This document shows, piece after piece, positions 1 to 7,271 of a DNA stretch of 18,942 bases. Each line of letters starts with the position of its first letter. Within the stretch, counting starts at the first letter, position 1. The notes beneath the pieces were generated by a model, which saw only the letters and a list, made by a program, of their open reading frames with translations, was not told the DNA's origin and ran no database searches. The translations under genes were made by a program, and so were the position numbers. The stretch is from an uncultured Clostridia bacterium. GTDB taxonomy: Bacteria > Bacillota > Clostridia > Oscillospirales > CAG-272. The DNA lies in the NCBI GenBank assembly GCA_947624945.1, contig CANQMJ010000035.1:1-18942 (forward strand), given 5' to 3'.

Positions 1-873
1 CACCTCCTTAGGTCCGGCTGTGAGGTAGCTGATGAGTCCGAGCAGGGAATAGCTTTTTTTTATGAGCCGCGACAGTCCCGACTCGGCGATGCCGAGGTCG
101 GAGAGAAACATTTCGCGGTCCCCGGCGTCGAGTCCCGCGATCTCCGCTTCGATCTCGGCGCATATCGGGATTATTTCCGCGCCCTCGGTCTTTGCGGCAT
201 CGGCGACTTTTTTGTAACCTTCGAGCGACTCGTATCCGCCGCCGACGGACGCTTCGTCGATATTGGCGGCGTATATGACCGGCTTCGCGGTGAGAAGCGA
301 TATGTCATCGATCACGGCGCGCTCGTCATCGGTAAACTCCATTGCGCGCACTGTCATGCCGTCGGAAAGCTGTGATGAGACGCGTTCGAGCAGAGCGACA
401 TCACTTTCGAGCAACTTGTTGCCTTTGGCCTGCTTGCGCGTGCGGTCGAGACGATGTTCGACAGTTTCAAGGTCTGCGAGCGTCATTTCGATGTTGATAG
501 TCTCAAGGTCACGAAGCGGGTCAACGGAACCTTCGACATGGATTATGTCGTCGTTTTCAAAGCAGCGGACGACGTGTATTATCGCATCGCACTCACGTAT
601 ATGCGACAGGAACTTGTTTCCGAGACCTTCGCCGTGCGATGCGCCTCTTACAAGTCCGGCGATATCGACGAATTCAATCGTTGCGGGGGTGTATAGTTCG
701 GGATTATAAAGGGATGCGAGCCAGTCAAGGCGTTCGTCCGGAACAAGCACGACTCCGACGTTAGGTTCGATGGTGCAGAACGGATAGTTAGCAGATTCCG
801 CGCCCGCCGATGTCAATGCGTTGAAAAGCGTGCTTTTGCCTACGTTAGGAAGTCCAACGATGCCGAGTTTCAT
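1..873 (-). CDS. ychF: Redox-regulated ATPase YchF (Obg-family), 3' end outside window
   Basis: The reverse strand from 873 reads an open frame of 291 codons that runs off the left edge without a stop. It begins MKLGIVGLPNVGKSTLFNAL, a P-loop (G1, GLPNVGKST), followed by the G3 region DIAGLVRGASHGEGLGNKFL and an NIDE segment at the usual NKxD position, as in YchF rather than classical GTPases. YchF proteins are about 360-366 residues, so roughly the last 70 (most of the TGS domain) are missing; the last residues seen, TAGPKEV, match the TAGxKEVRAW region that opens that domain. YchF binds and hydrolyses ATP, associates with ribosomes and is linked to stress responses. The ATG at 871-873 has AAGGAG just upstream and its own promoter. 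The gene is divergent from the response regulator gene. Family assignment is secure; the physiological role in this organism is inferred. Confidence 0.95.
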   Translation of the reverse strand, partial: MKLGIVGLPNVGKSTLFNALTSAGAESANYPFCTIEPNVGVVLVPDERLDWLASLYNPELYTPATIEFVDIAGLVRGASHGEGLGNKFLSHIRECDAIIHVVRCFENDDIIHVEGSVDPLRDLETINIEMTLADLETVEHRLDRTRKQAKGNKLLESDVALLERVSSQLSDGMTVRAMEFTDDERAVIDDISLLTAKPVIYAANIDEASVGGGYESLEGYKKVADAAKTEGAEIIPICAEIEAEIAGLDAGDREMFLSDLGIAESGLSRLIKKSYSLLGLISYLTAGPKEV

Positions 874-917
874 ATATGATCTCCTTACGGTTGTGTATGT
901 TAATAGAGACGGATAAT

Positions 918-946
918 ATTATAATGGAAAAAAGCGCCGTATGCAA
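918..946 (-). promoter_or_regulatory. Sigma-A promoter of ychF
   Basis: On the minus strand TTGCAT (941-946) and TATAAT (918-923) are separated by exactly 17 nt. The predicted start lies near 911, giving a leader of about 40 nt with the AAGGAG ribosome binding site. Sequence match only. Confidence 0.75.
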
Positions 947-1000
947 GAGGAAACACGACTTTTTTCACATATATTTCACCAAAACGACTGCTTTTGCGAC

Positions 1001-1029
1001 TTTACACAACGCTCTAAATATGATATAAT
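1001..1029 (+). promoter_or_regulatory. Sigma-A promoter with extended -10 for the two-component operon
   Basis: TTTACA (1001-1006) and a perfect TATAAT (1024-1029) are spaced by 17 nt, with TG at 1021-1022 forming an extended -10 (TGn). The predicted start is near 1036, about 33 nt before the response regulator ATG. Confidence 0.8.
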
Positions 1030-1068
1030 CAACGTATATTAATTCTTTCGGAAAGTGAGCGTGTAAAA

Positions 1069-1773
1069 ATGGAGCAGGTCGATTCCGGAAAAAAGATCCT
1101 CGTCGTAGACGACGACGTGAACATATGCGATTTATTGCGCCTCTACTTTGAAAATGAGGGATACGAAATAAAGACTGCAAACGACGGCGATGAAGGCGTC
1201 GCGCTTTTCCGCGATTACACGCCCGACCTTGTGCTGCTCGATATAATGCTGCCGAAAAAGGACGGCTGGCAGGTTTGCCGAGAGATACGCGAATCGTCAA
1301 CGACGCCTGTAATAATGATAACGGCGAAAGGGGAAGTGTTCGACAAGGTGCTCGGACTCGAGCTCGGTGCCGACGACTTCGTTGTAAAACCGTTCGATAT
1401 GAAGGAGCTTGCGGCACGTGTCAAGGCTGTGCTTCGCCGTTCGACTCATAATGCGGAGCAGCCGATGGAGAACGCCGTTCTCAAATTCGACAATCTCGAG
1501 ATCAGCATCGACAAGTGCGAGGTAAAGCTGTGCGGAAAATACATTGACATGCCGCACAAAGAGCTTCAGCTTCTGTATTTCCTTGCGTCGAATGTGAACC
1601 GTGTTTTCACCCGCGACCAACTTCTCGACAAGGTATGGGGATTTGAATATCTCGGCGACTCGCGTACGGTGGACGTACACATAAAACGCCTGCGCGAACG
1701 TCTCGAAGGCGCGTCCGACAAGTGGTCGCTTAAAACTGTGTGGAGCGTGGGATACAAGTTCGAGTGCGTCTGA
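1069..1773 (+). CDS. OmpR/PhoB-family DNA-binding response regulator
   Basis: The 234-residue protein has an N-terminal receiver domain (about 8-122) and a C-terminal winged-helix DNA-binding domain (about 135-232). In the receiver, D14-D16 supply the acidic pocket, D58 in LVLLDIMLP is the phospho-acceptor, T85 is the switch threonine and K107 in VVKPFD is the conserved lysine, so it should be phosphorylatable. The C-terminal part shows the typical ELQLLYFLASN, RVFTRDQLLDKVWG and RTVDVHIKRLRERL segments. It is presumably phosphorylated by the sensor kinase encoded 114 nt downstream. The ribosome binding site is modest (GAAAGTGAG). Overall it resembles the VicR/PhoP/ResD-type regulators of Firmicutes, but the regulon cannot be read from the sequence. 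Confidence 0.95.
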   Translation: MEQVDSGKKILVVDDDVNICDLLRLYFENEGYEIKTANDGDEGVALFRDYTPDLVLLDIMLPKKDGWQVCREIRESSTTPVIMITAKGEVFDKVLGLELGADDFVVKPFDMKELAARVKAVLRRSTHNAEQPMENAVLKFDNLEISIDKCEVKLCGKYIDMPHKELQLLYFLASNVNRVFTRDQLLDKVWGFEYLGDSRTVDVHIKRLRERLEGASDKWSLKTVWSVGYKFECV

Positions 1774-1835
1774 TTCAGCGGACTTTCTTCCGCTTTGATG
1801 CGTTGTCGCGGTGTTTTATTTAACAAAATCAGCGA

Positions 1836-1862
1836 AAAGAGCGCTCGTGACGGGCGCTCTTT
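1836..1862 (+). terminator. Hairpin between response regulator and kinase genes (possible attenuator)
   Basis: AAAGAGCGC (1836-1844) pairs with GCGCTCTTT (1854-1862) to give a 9-bp stem with a 9-nt loop. The downstream T-tract is only TTT followed by C, so termination would be partial at best. It could lower kinase expression relative to the regulator or act as an RNA-processing site. Confidence 0.45.
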
Positions 1863-1887
1863 CGGTATATGAAAAAGGAGGTGCGTT

Positions 1888-3384
1888 ATGTTCAGGTCTG
1901 TGTTTACAAAATATGTGACCGTCGTGATGCTGACTATCGTCGCAGGATTTGCGATACAGATATCTGTTATCTCGTCGCTGATCGGCAGTTATTCAGATAA
2001 CTCACGCGAGATGTCGCTGTCGCGCGCCTCCGATGTTGTCGCCGAGCATATCACCGATGAATACGGCTCAACGGGATACACATCGTTTTCACAGTATGTA
2101 AACGGTTACAGCGACTCAATATCTGCAACAGTCAGACTGCTTCTTTCATACGCAAACGAAATATCAGTTGTTGTGACCGATTCGTCGGGGAAGGTAGTTT
2201 TGGCGATAGGCGACGACGTTGTGTCTGTGACAAGCGCGGCCGACCCCGCATATGTCGTCCGGGAAGATATAATGGAGTCGCTTGATTCGAGCGGCGAAGG
2301 CGTGATACGTCCTGCGTCCGGCGGCGAAGGCAGCGACTCAGGCGTATTCGAAAAAGCGCGGTACGTATGCGGAACTAAGGTCTTTCGGAAAGGCGAATTT
2401 GTCGGCGCCGTGTTTGCCTGTACGTCGTCATCGAGCTGGGACAGCCTGCTCGAGTCGCTTGTCAGCACGTCGATCCTTGCGAGCCTGTGGGTCATGCTCG
2501 GATCGCTTATCGCCGTATACTTCATAAGCGAGCGCGTCACGCGTCCTATCAAGAATATGAGCATAGCGGCAAAGCGGTTTGCGGCGGGCGATTTTGACGC
2601 GCGGGTCACCGTTACGGGAAACGACGAGGTCGCGGAGCTTGCCGTTGCGTTCAACAACATGGCGCAGACGCTGTCGCGCAACGAAGAAATGCGCCGCACA
2701 TTTCTCGGCAACGTATCGCACGATATGCGTACGCCGATGACGACGATATCGGGCTTTGTCGACGGCATACTCGACGGTACAATACCGCCCGAACAGCACG
2801 AGCATTATCTCGGCATAGTCAGCGCCGAGACAAAGCGGCTGTCGAGACTTGTCAATTCGCTCCTCGACATAACGCGAATCGAATCGGGTGAGCGAAAATT
2901 CACTATGACGCGGTTCAACATTTGCGAAATGGCGCGGCGGATCCTTATCTCGATGGAGAAACGCATAGACGACGCAAGGCTGAATGTCGAGTTCAACTGT
3001 GATAGTGACGATATGTATGTCCGTTCTGACCACGACGCCGTATATCAGGCGCTGTACAATATATGCGACAATGCCGTCAAGTTCTCGCGAGAAGGCGGGC
3101 GGCTTCGTATAGGAATAACGCAGCGCACGAAAAAGGTGCGCGTCAGCGTGTACAATGAAGGGAAGGGCATAAGCGCGGAGGATCAGCCGTTTGTGTTCGA
3201 CCGCTTCTATAAAAGCGACAAGAGCCGCGGCCTTGACAAATCGGGCGTCGGTCTCGGACTGTACATAACAAAAACAGTCATCGACGCCCTCGGAGGCGAC
3301 GTGACTGTTCAAAGTGAACCCGGAAAATATTGCGAGTTCACGATAATACTTGATGCATATGCAGGCAAGGGGGACAATTCCTAA
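1888..3384 (+). CDS. Two-transmembrane sensor histidine kinase (HAMP-HisKA-HATPase)
   Basis: The 498-residue membrane kinase has TM1 at about 10-32, an extracytoplasmic sensor region of about 155 residues (33-190), TM2 at about 193-214, and a HAMP linker following it (ERVTRPI...AAGDFDARV...GNDEVAEL). The HisKA phospho-acceptor is H278 in GNVSHDMRTPM. The ATPase domain has an N box with N391 and N395, a G1 box NEGKGIS at 423-429, an F box FDRFYKSDKSR, and a G2 box GVGLGLYI at 453-460. All catalytic signatures are intact. The sensor region contains a VVVTDSSGKVVLAIGDD strand pair like Cache/PAS-type sensors, but the ligand is unknown. The start has a strong AAAGGAGG. It is the cognate partner of the upstream regulator by position. 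Its stop codon lies in the loop of the following terminator. Confidence 0.95.
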   Translation: MFRSVFTKYVTVVMLTIVAGFAIQISVISSLIGSYSDNSREMSLSRASDVVAEHITDEYGSTGYTSFSQYVNGYSDSISATVRLLLSYANEISVVVTDSSGKVVLAIGDDVVSVTSAADPAYVVREDIMESLDSSGEGVIRPASGGEGSDSGVFEKARYVCGTKVFRKGEFVGAVFACTSSSSWDSLLESLVSTSILASLWVMLGSLIAVYFISERVTRPIKNMSIAAKRFAAGDFDARVTVTGNDEVAELAVAFNNMAQTLSRNEEMRRTFLGNVSHDMRTPMTTISGFVDGILDGTIPPEQHEHYLGIVSAETKRLSRLVNSLLDITRIESGERKFTMTRFNICEMARRILISMEKRIDDARLNVEFNCDSDDMYVRSDHDAVYQALYNICDNAVKFSREGGRLRIGITQRTKKVRVSVYNEGKGISAEDQPFVFDRFYKSDKSRGLDKSGVGLGLYITKTVIDALGGDVTVQSEPGKYCEFTIILDAYAGKGDNS

Positions 3385-3414
3385 AGCGGAATCGTCCCCC
3401 TCTTTTTATTTTGT
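3369..3414 (+). terminator. Rho-independent terminator after the kinase gene, spanning its stop codon
   Basis: GGGGGAC (3369-3375) pairs with GTCCCCC (3394-3400) and ATTCC (3377-3381) with GGAAT (3388-3392), with one internal mismatch and the loop TAAAGC. TCTTTTTATTTTG follows. The kinase TAA is the first three bases of the loop. The T-rich side favours the plus strand; the convergent rpe transcript also reads the stem but has only TT after it. Confidence 0.9.
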
Positions 3415-4068
3415 TTCGGCGGCGTCTCTCAGACGCTTGACCGCTGACGCTATGTCGGGATCGCCGAATACGGCGCTGCCCGTGACGATGACATTTGCAC
3501 CGGCGGCGACGGCGTCGGCAATATTTGACGCGCGTATTCCACCGTCGACTTCAATTTTGTAGTTGCGGAGACCGCGTCTGTTCACCTCGTCACGCAATTT
3601 GCGCACCTTGACGAGAGTCTCAGGAAGTATATGCTGCCCGCCGAATCCCGGTTCGACTGTCATGACGAGTATCATATCAGCTTCGCGTATGTATGGATAG
3701 ACAGATTCTATCGACGTGCCGGGCGACAATGATATCGACGGATGAACGCCGTGCGAACGTATCTTTTCAAGCGTTGATGCCGGGTCCTTAAGCCGTTCGA
3801 TGTGGACGGTGAGAATATCTGCTCCCGATTCGCACGCGATATCTACATAGCGGTCTGGATCGTCTATCATCAAATGTACGTCAAGCGGTATACTGAAATG
3901 TGAACTGAGCGACTTTATGACAGGAAACCCGATGCTTATATTCGGTACGAACACGCCGTCCATGACATCGACGTGTATCATATTTGCGCCGCCGGCTTGT
4001 GCGGCTGCGACCTGATCTCCGAGTATAGCAAAATCGGACGCGAGTATTGACGGTGAAATATAGATCAT
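3406..4068 (-). CDS. rpe: Ribulose-phosphate 3-epimerase
   Basis: This TIM-barrel enzyme interconverts ribulose 5-phosphate and xylulose 5-phosphate in the pentose phosphate pathway. Family signatures are all visible: SPSILASDF at the N-terminus, HVDVMDGVFVPN, LDVHLMI, VMTVEPGFGGQ and IEVDGGI near the phosphate-binding end. The frame stays open upstream to a GTG at 4089, but AAGGAG at 4075-4080 lies 6 nt before the ATG at 4066-4068, and starting there gives 220 residues (usual family length) beginning MIYISPSILASDF. The gene converges on the sensor kinase, with 21 nt between stop codons. It lies downstream of ispDF on the same strand after a 250-nt gap; I found no convincing promoter of its own. 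Confidence 0.95.
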   Translation of the reverse strand: MIYISPSILASDFAILGDQVAAAQAGGANMIHVDVMDGVFVPNISIGFPVIKSLSSHFSIPLDVHLMIDDPDRYVDIACESGADILTVHIERLKDPASTLEKIRSHGVHPSISLSPGTSIESVYPYIREADMILVMTVEPGFGGQHILPETLVKVRKLRDEVNRRGLRNYKIEVDGGIRASNIADAVAAGANVIVTGSAVFGDPDIASAVKRLRDAAETK

Positions 4069-4318
4069 ATGCCACTCCTTTTCGTTCACAGGTCAATTTT
4101 TATATGATGTTGCTGCATTTTTTGATTGATAGCGTACAGCGCTCATGTTTATGCTGTCAGTGCCAACGATGTATTTGTAGATACGGTGTCGACTTTTGAT
4201 GTGCGCCATATCATATTACGGGAAGACAAACCCACCGAACAAAAACTTGCGCGGTCCCGGCGGGATAGGAAGTTTATGTTGACGGACGTTGTGTGAAAAA
4301 GTCCCGATGCGCCGCGCT
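4069..4318 (-). other. Intergenic region between ispF and rpe with no gene recognised
   Basis: These 250 nt hold no credible reading frame. I see no strong terminator for ispF and only weak promoter-like pairs on the minus strand (for example TTGTTC, 18 nt, TAATAT). A short inverted repeat ACAGC/GCTGT around 4137-4157 is not convincing. rpe may be transcribed by read-through from ispDF or from a non-consensus promoter here. Confidence 0.5.
4075..4080 (-). promoter_or_regulatory. Ribosome binding site deciding the rpe start
   Basis: AAGGAG on the minus strand, 6 nt upstream of the ATG at 4068. It lies inside the reading frame that would extend to the GTG at 4089, arguing for the shorter protein. 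Confidence 0.8.
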
Positions 4319-4804
4319 TTATATAGATTCGATGAGCGCGACCGCGTGAGCTGCGATACCTTCTTTAGCGCCGGTGAAGCCGAGTCCTTCCTCGGTCGTA
4401 GCCTTGACGTTGACACAGTCGACGTCTATGTGCATTACGTCCGCAAGGCGTTCGCGGATAGCGGATATGTGCGGCGACAGCTTTGGCGTCTGCGCGATCA
4501 CAGTCGCGTCGACATTGCCGACTCGGTAGCCTTTGCACTCGATCATGCCGCACACCTCGGCTAAAAGCGTCATGCTGTCGGCTCCGCGGTAGCGCTCGTC
4601 ATTATCGGGGAAATAATAACCTATATCGCGAAGCGATGCAGCGCCTAAAAGTGCGTCCATAATCGCGTGTGCGAGTACGTCCGCGTCGGAGTGACCGAGC
4701 AGTCCCGGGGACTCCTGTATGCGTATGCCGCCGAGTATGAGCGGACGCGACGCGTCGAAGCGGTGAACGTCGTAGCCGTGTCCGATACGAAACCTATTAT
4801 TCAT
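4319..4804 (-). CDS. ispF: 2-C-methyl-D-erythritol 2,4-cyclodiphosphate synthase
   Basis: The 161-residue enzyme makes MEcPP by cyclising CDP-methylerythritol 2-phosphate in the MEP pathway to isoprenoids. The sequence starts with the family signature RIGHGYDVHRF; D12, H14 and H46 are the zinc ligands (equivalent to D8, H10, H42 of the E. coli enzyme), and GLLGHSDADVLAHAIMDALLGAASLRDIGYYFPD is typical. The C-terminal NVKATTEEGLGFTGAKEGIAAHAV is also diagnostic. Its ATG lies inside the end of ispD, an 8-nt overlap (ATGAATAA), indicating translational coupling. Catalytic residues look intact and length is normal. Confidence 0.97.
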   Translation of the reverse strand: MNNRFRIGHGYDVHRFDASRPLILGGIRIQESPGLLGHSDADVLAHAIMDALLGAASLRDIGYYFPDNDERYRGADSMTLLAEVCGMIECKGYRVGNVDATVIAQTPKLSPHISAIRERLADVMHIDVDCVNVKATTEEGLGFTGAKEGIAAHAVALIESI

Positions 4805-5549
4805 GTTTCACCTCTGCACCACTGCGCCGCTTCAGAATATCCTCCGCACATGCAATATCGCCGCGGTATGTGATTTTTATGTTGTCGCCGCCTACCTCGA
4901 CGAGCTTGACCTGGAATCCTATGCGTTCGACCATAGAGCAGTCGTCGGTCGCTTCAAATTCAGCGTCGCGCGCAGTATACGCGGCGGCACGGTACATATC
5001 AGCCATAAACACCTGCGGTGTCGAGACGAGCCATACATAGTCGCGATCGAGAGTTTTCTCGATGAAGCCTTTTTCATCCGCATACTTGACCGTGTCGACG
5101 ACGCGGTGCGCGGCTGTGGCTGCTCTGTTGTTCACTGCCTCACGGCACACGCGCTCAATCATTTCAGGAGTGATAAGACACCGTGCGGCGTCGTGTATCG
5201 CGACGAAATCAGCTTTGGGGTTCGTCGCCTCGACGCCTAACAGCGACGATTTTTGCCGCGTGTCGCCGCCTTTTACGATTTTCTTCACTTTCGCGGGCAT
5301 AGTAGGCGCAATTTTGTCACGAATCTCGCGGAAGTTTTCACGAGGCAGTACAAGCACTATCTCGTCAATGAGCGGACATTTGTCAAACGCTTCAACGGAG
5401 CGCTCAAGCACGGTCTTACCCGATATCAAAGCAGTTGCTTTGCCGCCGCCGAATCGTACGGCATCGCCTGCAGCGAGAATGACCGCCGACGTTGTGGCGC
5501 GCTTTATCTTTGATATTCTGCCGAAACCGGAAAATTTGATTTTTATCAT
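4797..5549 (-). CDS. ispD: 2-C-methyl-D-erythritol 4-phosphate cytidylyltransferase
   Basis: IspD couples CTP to methylerythritol 4-phosphate in the MEP pathway, the step two before IspF. Visible signatures are the nucleotide-binding SAVILAAGDAVRFGGGKA (about 21-38, usual ILAAGxGxRMGxxxxK), GGDTRQKSSLLG (94-105), VAIHDAARCLI (116-126) and HRVVDTVKY. At 250 residues it is somewhat long because about 18 basic residues (MIKIKFSGFGRISKIKRATT) precede the first strand. The only Shine-Dalgarno-like stretch, GGGAGG, is 13 nt from the ATG, longer than ideal, so the start is less certain than the frame. It is the first gene of an ispD-ispF unit with a strong upstream promoter. Confidence 0.95.
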   Translation of the reverse strand: MIKIKFSGFGRISKIKRATTSAVILAAGDAVRFGGGKATALISGKTVLERSVEAFDKCPLIDEIVLVLPRENFREIRDKIAPTMPAKVKKIVKGGDTRQKSSLLGVEATNPKADFVAIHDAARCLITPEMIERVCREAVNNRAATAAHRVVDTVKYADEKGFIEKTLDRDYVWLVSTPQVFMADMYRAAAYTARDAEFEATDDCSMVERIGFQVKLVEVGGDNIKITYRGDIACAEDILKRRSGAEVKHE

Positions 5550-5590
5550 TTCTTGCCACGCGCCTCCCGCTGTGTATTCGTAACATATTC

Positions 5591-5619
5591 AGTATACCAT
5601 AAATTCGCTCATTTGTCAC
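5591..5619 (-). promoter_or_regulatory. Sigma-A promoter of ispDF
   Basis: On the minus strand GTGACA (5614-5619), 17 nt, then TATACT (5591-5596), preceded by TGG as an extended -10. The predicted start is near 5584, about 35 nt before ispD. Confidence 0.8.
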
Positions 5620-5648
5620 TATAATATCCGTGAAATTTGTATATTTAC

Positions 5649-5678
5649 TTGATATTCAATCGGCAGACGTGGTAAAAT
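5649..5678 (+). promoter_or_regulatory. Candidate sigma-A promoter of the dipeptidase gene
   Basis: TTGATA (5649-5654), 18-nt spacer ending in TGG, then TAAAAT (5673-5678). It is divergent from the ispDF promoter, with 29 nt between the two -35 boxes. Confidence 0.6.
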
Positions 5679-5709
5679 ATACATGCCATCAATAATACGG
5701 AGGTAATAT

Positions 5710-7146
5710 ATGGAATATATCATCAATGACCGCGAGCCTAAAGCGTTGTTTCACTATTTTGAGGACATATGCGCGATACCGCACGGTTCCGGCAACGAGT
5801 CGGCGATAGCCGACTATATCGAAAACTTCGGCATAAAACACGGACTTTATGTTTATCGTGATGCAAACAACAACGTACTGCTTCGCCGTCCCGCATCAAA
5901 GGGCTATGAGGATCACGTGCCTGTTTTGGTGCAGGGACATATCGACATGGTGTGCGAGGCTGAGTCGTGGCGCAACATAGACTTTGCGCACGAGGGACTT
6001 GAGCTTCGTGTGAACGGCGATATGCTGACCGCAAACGGCACGACGCTTGGCGCCGATGACGGCGTTGCCGTCGCAATAATGCTTGCACTGCTCGGCGATG
6101 AAGATCTTTGCGCGCCGACGATAGAGTGTCTGTTCACGACAGAAGAGGAAACGGGACTGACCGGTGCGACTGTATTCGATTATTCTAAGCTGACGGCGCA
6201 CCGAATGATAAATCTCGATACGGGCGGGGAAGTTGTTATAGTTTCGTGCGCCGGCGGCATGCGCACGCTTATATCAAACCGTGAGGCGACAGAGCCGTAT
6301 CATGGCAATGCATTGTCCGTCACTGTTGACGGTCTCGCGGGCGGACATTCCGGTGCGGATATACATCTCGGCCGAGCGAACGCGAATCTGACGGCGCTTG
6401 CGCTTGTGAAGGCTGCGAAAGCTGTCACAAATACGCGCATCATATCGATGAAGGGTGGCAGCAAGGACAACGCGATACCTACACGATGCACTGTTGTTAT
6501 CGGCGTTTGCGATGAGAATGCTGCTGTAAATGCGATAAACGATGCTTTCGCCGAACTGCGCACGAAAATTATCAAAGAAGATATGGGTGCAAATGTGAGC
6601 ATTGAACATATTTCACATGACGGCAGCGCGGTGAACGCAGGATTCACGGAGCGGCTTATTGATTTTTCAAAACGTGTCCCGTGCGGCGTTATCTCGATGT
6701 GCGACGGTATAGACATGGTCGAGACATCGCAGAATTATGCCGTGATTGAAGTTGACGCAGACGGAACATTCAGACTGTGCCTGTCCGCTCGTTCGTCAGT
6801 CGACGATAAACTCGATGAAATGTCGACGATGCTGTCGACACTCGCACGTGAATACGGCTTTAATGCCGAGACAGGCTCGCGATATAACGGATGGGCGTAT
6901 GATAAAAATTCGCATATACGCGATGCATATGTCGAAGTATACCGTGAACTGACGGGGCGTGAGATCCCGGTCACCGGCATACACGCGGGTCTTGAGTGCG
7001 GCATCATAAAACGTGCCGTGCCGGATATGGATATAATCGCGACAGGCGCGCGCACGCTCGGGGAGCACACGACAAAGGAAGCTCTCGATTTGAATTCGCT
7101 TGCGCTTGTATATAAAGCAGTTAAAGAGTTATGCGCACGCCTATAA
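5710..7146 (+). CDS. pepD: PepD-like M20 family aminoacyl-histidine dipeptidase
   Basis: The 478-residue protein matches the PepD (M20C, Xaa-His dipeptidase, carnosinase-like) family in length and motif order. Metal-site residues are visible: H77 and D79 in VQGHIDMV, D116 in LGADDGVA, the E145-E147 cluster in TTEEETGLTGA (catalytic and metal glutamates), D170 in INLDTGGE and H453 near the C-terminus. GGHSGADIHLGRANAN is the typical lid-domain signature. It is a two-zinc cytoplasmic peptidase that cleaves short peptides for amino-acid supply. GGAGG lies 7 nt before the ATG. The gene is monocistronic, with its own promoter and a strong terminator. Broad substrate specificity is usual for the family and cannot be narrowed here. 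Confidence 0.93.
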   Translation: MEYIINDREPKALFHYFEDICAIPHGSGNESAIADYIENFGIKHGLYVYRDANNNVLLRRPASKGYEDHVPVLVQGHIDMVCEAESWRNIDFAHEGLELRVNGDMLTANGTTLGADDGVAVAIMLALLGDEDLCAPTIECLFTTEEETGLTGATVFDYSKLTAHRMINLDTGGEVVIVSCAGGMRTLISNREATEPYHGNALSVTVDGLAGGHSGADIHLGRANANLTALALVKAAKAVTNTRIISMKGGSKDNAIPTRCTVVIGVCDENAAVNAINDAFAELRTKIIKEDMGANVSIEHISHDGSAVNAGFTERLIDFSKRVPCGVISMCDGIDMVETSQNYAVIEVDADGTFRLCLSARSSVDDKLDEMSTMLSTLAREYGFNAETGSRYNGWAYDKNSHIRDAYVEVYRELTGREIPVTGIHAGLECGIIKRAVPDMDIIATGARTLGEHTTKEALDLNSLALVYKAVKELCARL

Positions 7147-7180
7147 TCACTGTTTTAGGCAAATAAATAATACAAAATAT

Positions 7181-7230
7181 AAAAGCATCTTCTTCACAGC
7201 AAACGCCATGAAAAAGATGCTTTTTTATAC
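7181..7230 (+). terminator. Bidirectional terminator between pepD and the winged-helix gene
   Basis: AAAAGCATCTT (7181-7191) pairs with AAGATGCTTTT (7214-7224), an 11-bp perfect stem enclosing 22 nt, followed by TTATA on the plus strand and ATATTTTG on the minus strand. The flanking A and T runs make it usable from both sides of the convergent pair. Confidence 0.85.
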
Positions 7231-7271
7231 CCGTGTATAAATTCGAGCAAATCGAATATTATAGTCAGATG

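Noticed and set aside
263..709. Plus-strand frame of 148 codons near the left edge
   Set aside because: It is antisense to ychF, Ser/Arg-rich in composition and shows no recognisable domain.
2428..3312. Long minus-strand open frame (294 codons) opposite the sensor kinase, and a 220-codon one at 2106-2768
   Set aside because: Both lie wholly inside a clearly recognised kinase gene, have no family resemblance and no ribosome binding site, and are explained by codon bias leaving antisense frames free of stops.
4137..4157. Short inverted repeat (ACAGC/GCTGT) upstream of rpe
   Set aside because: Only 5 bp with a 12-nt loop and no T-tract; within chance expectation.
7241..7257. Small hairpin ATTCGA/TCGAAT between pepD and the winged-helix gene
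   Set aside because: Six AT-rich base pairs without a T-tract, next to a much stronger bidirectional terminator that already explains the site.
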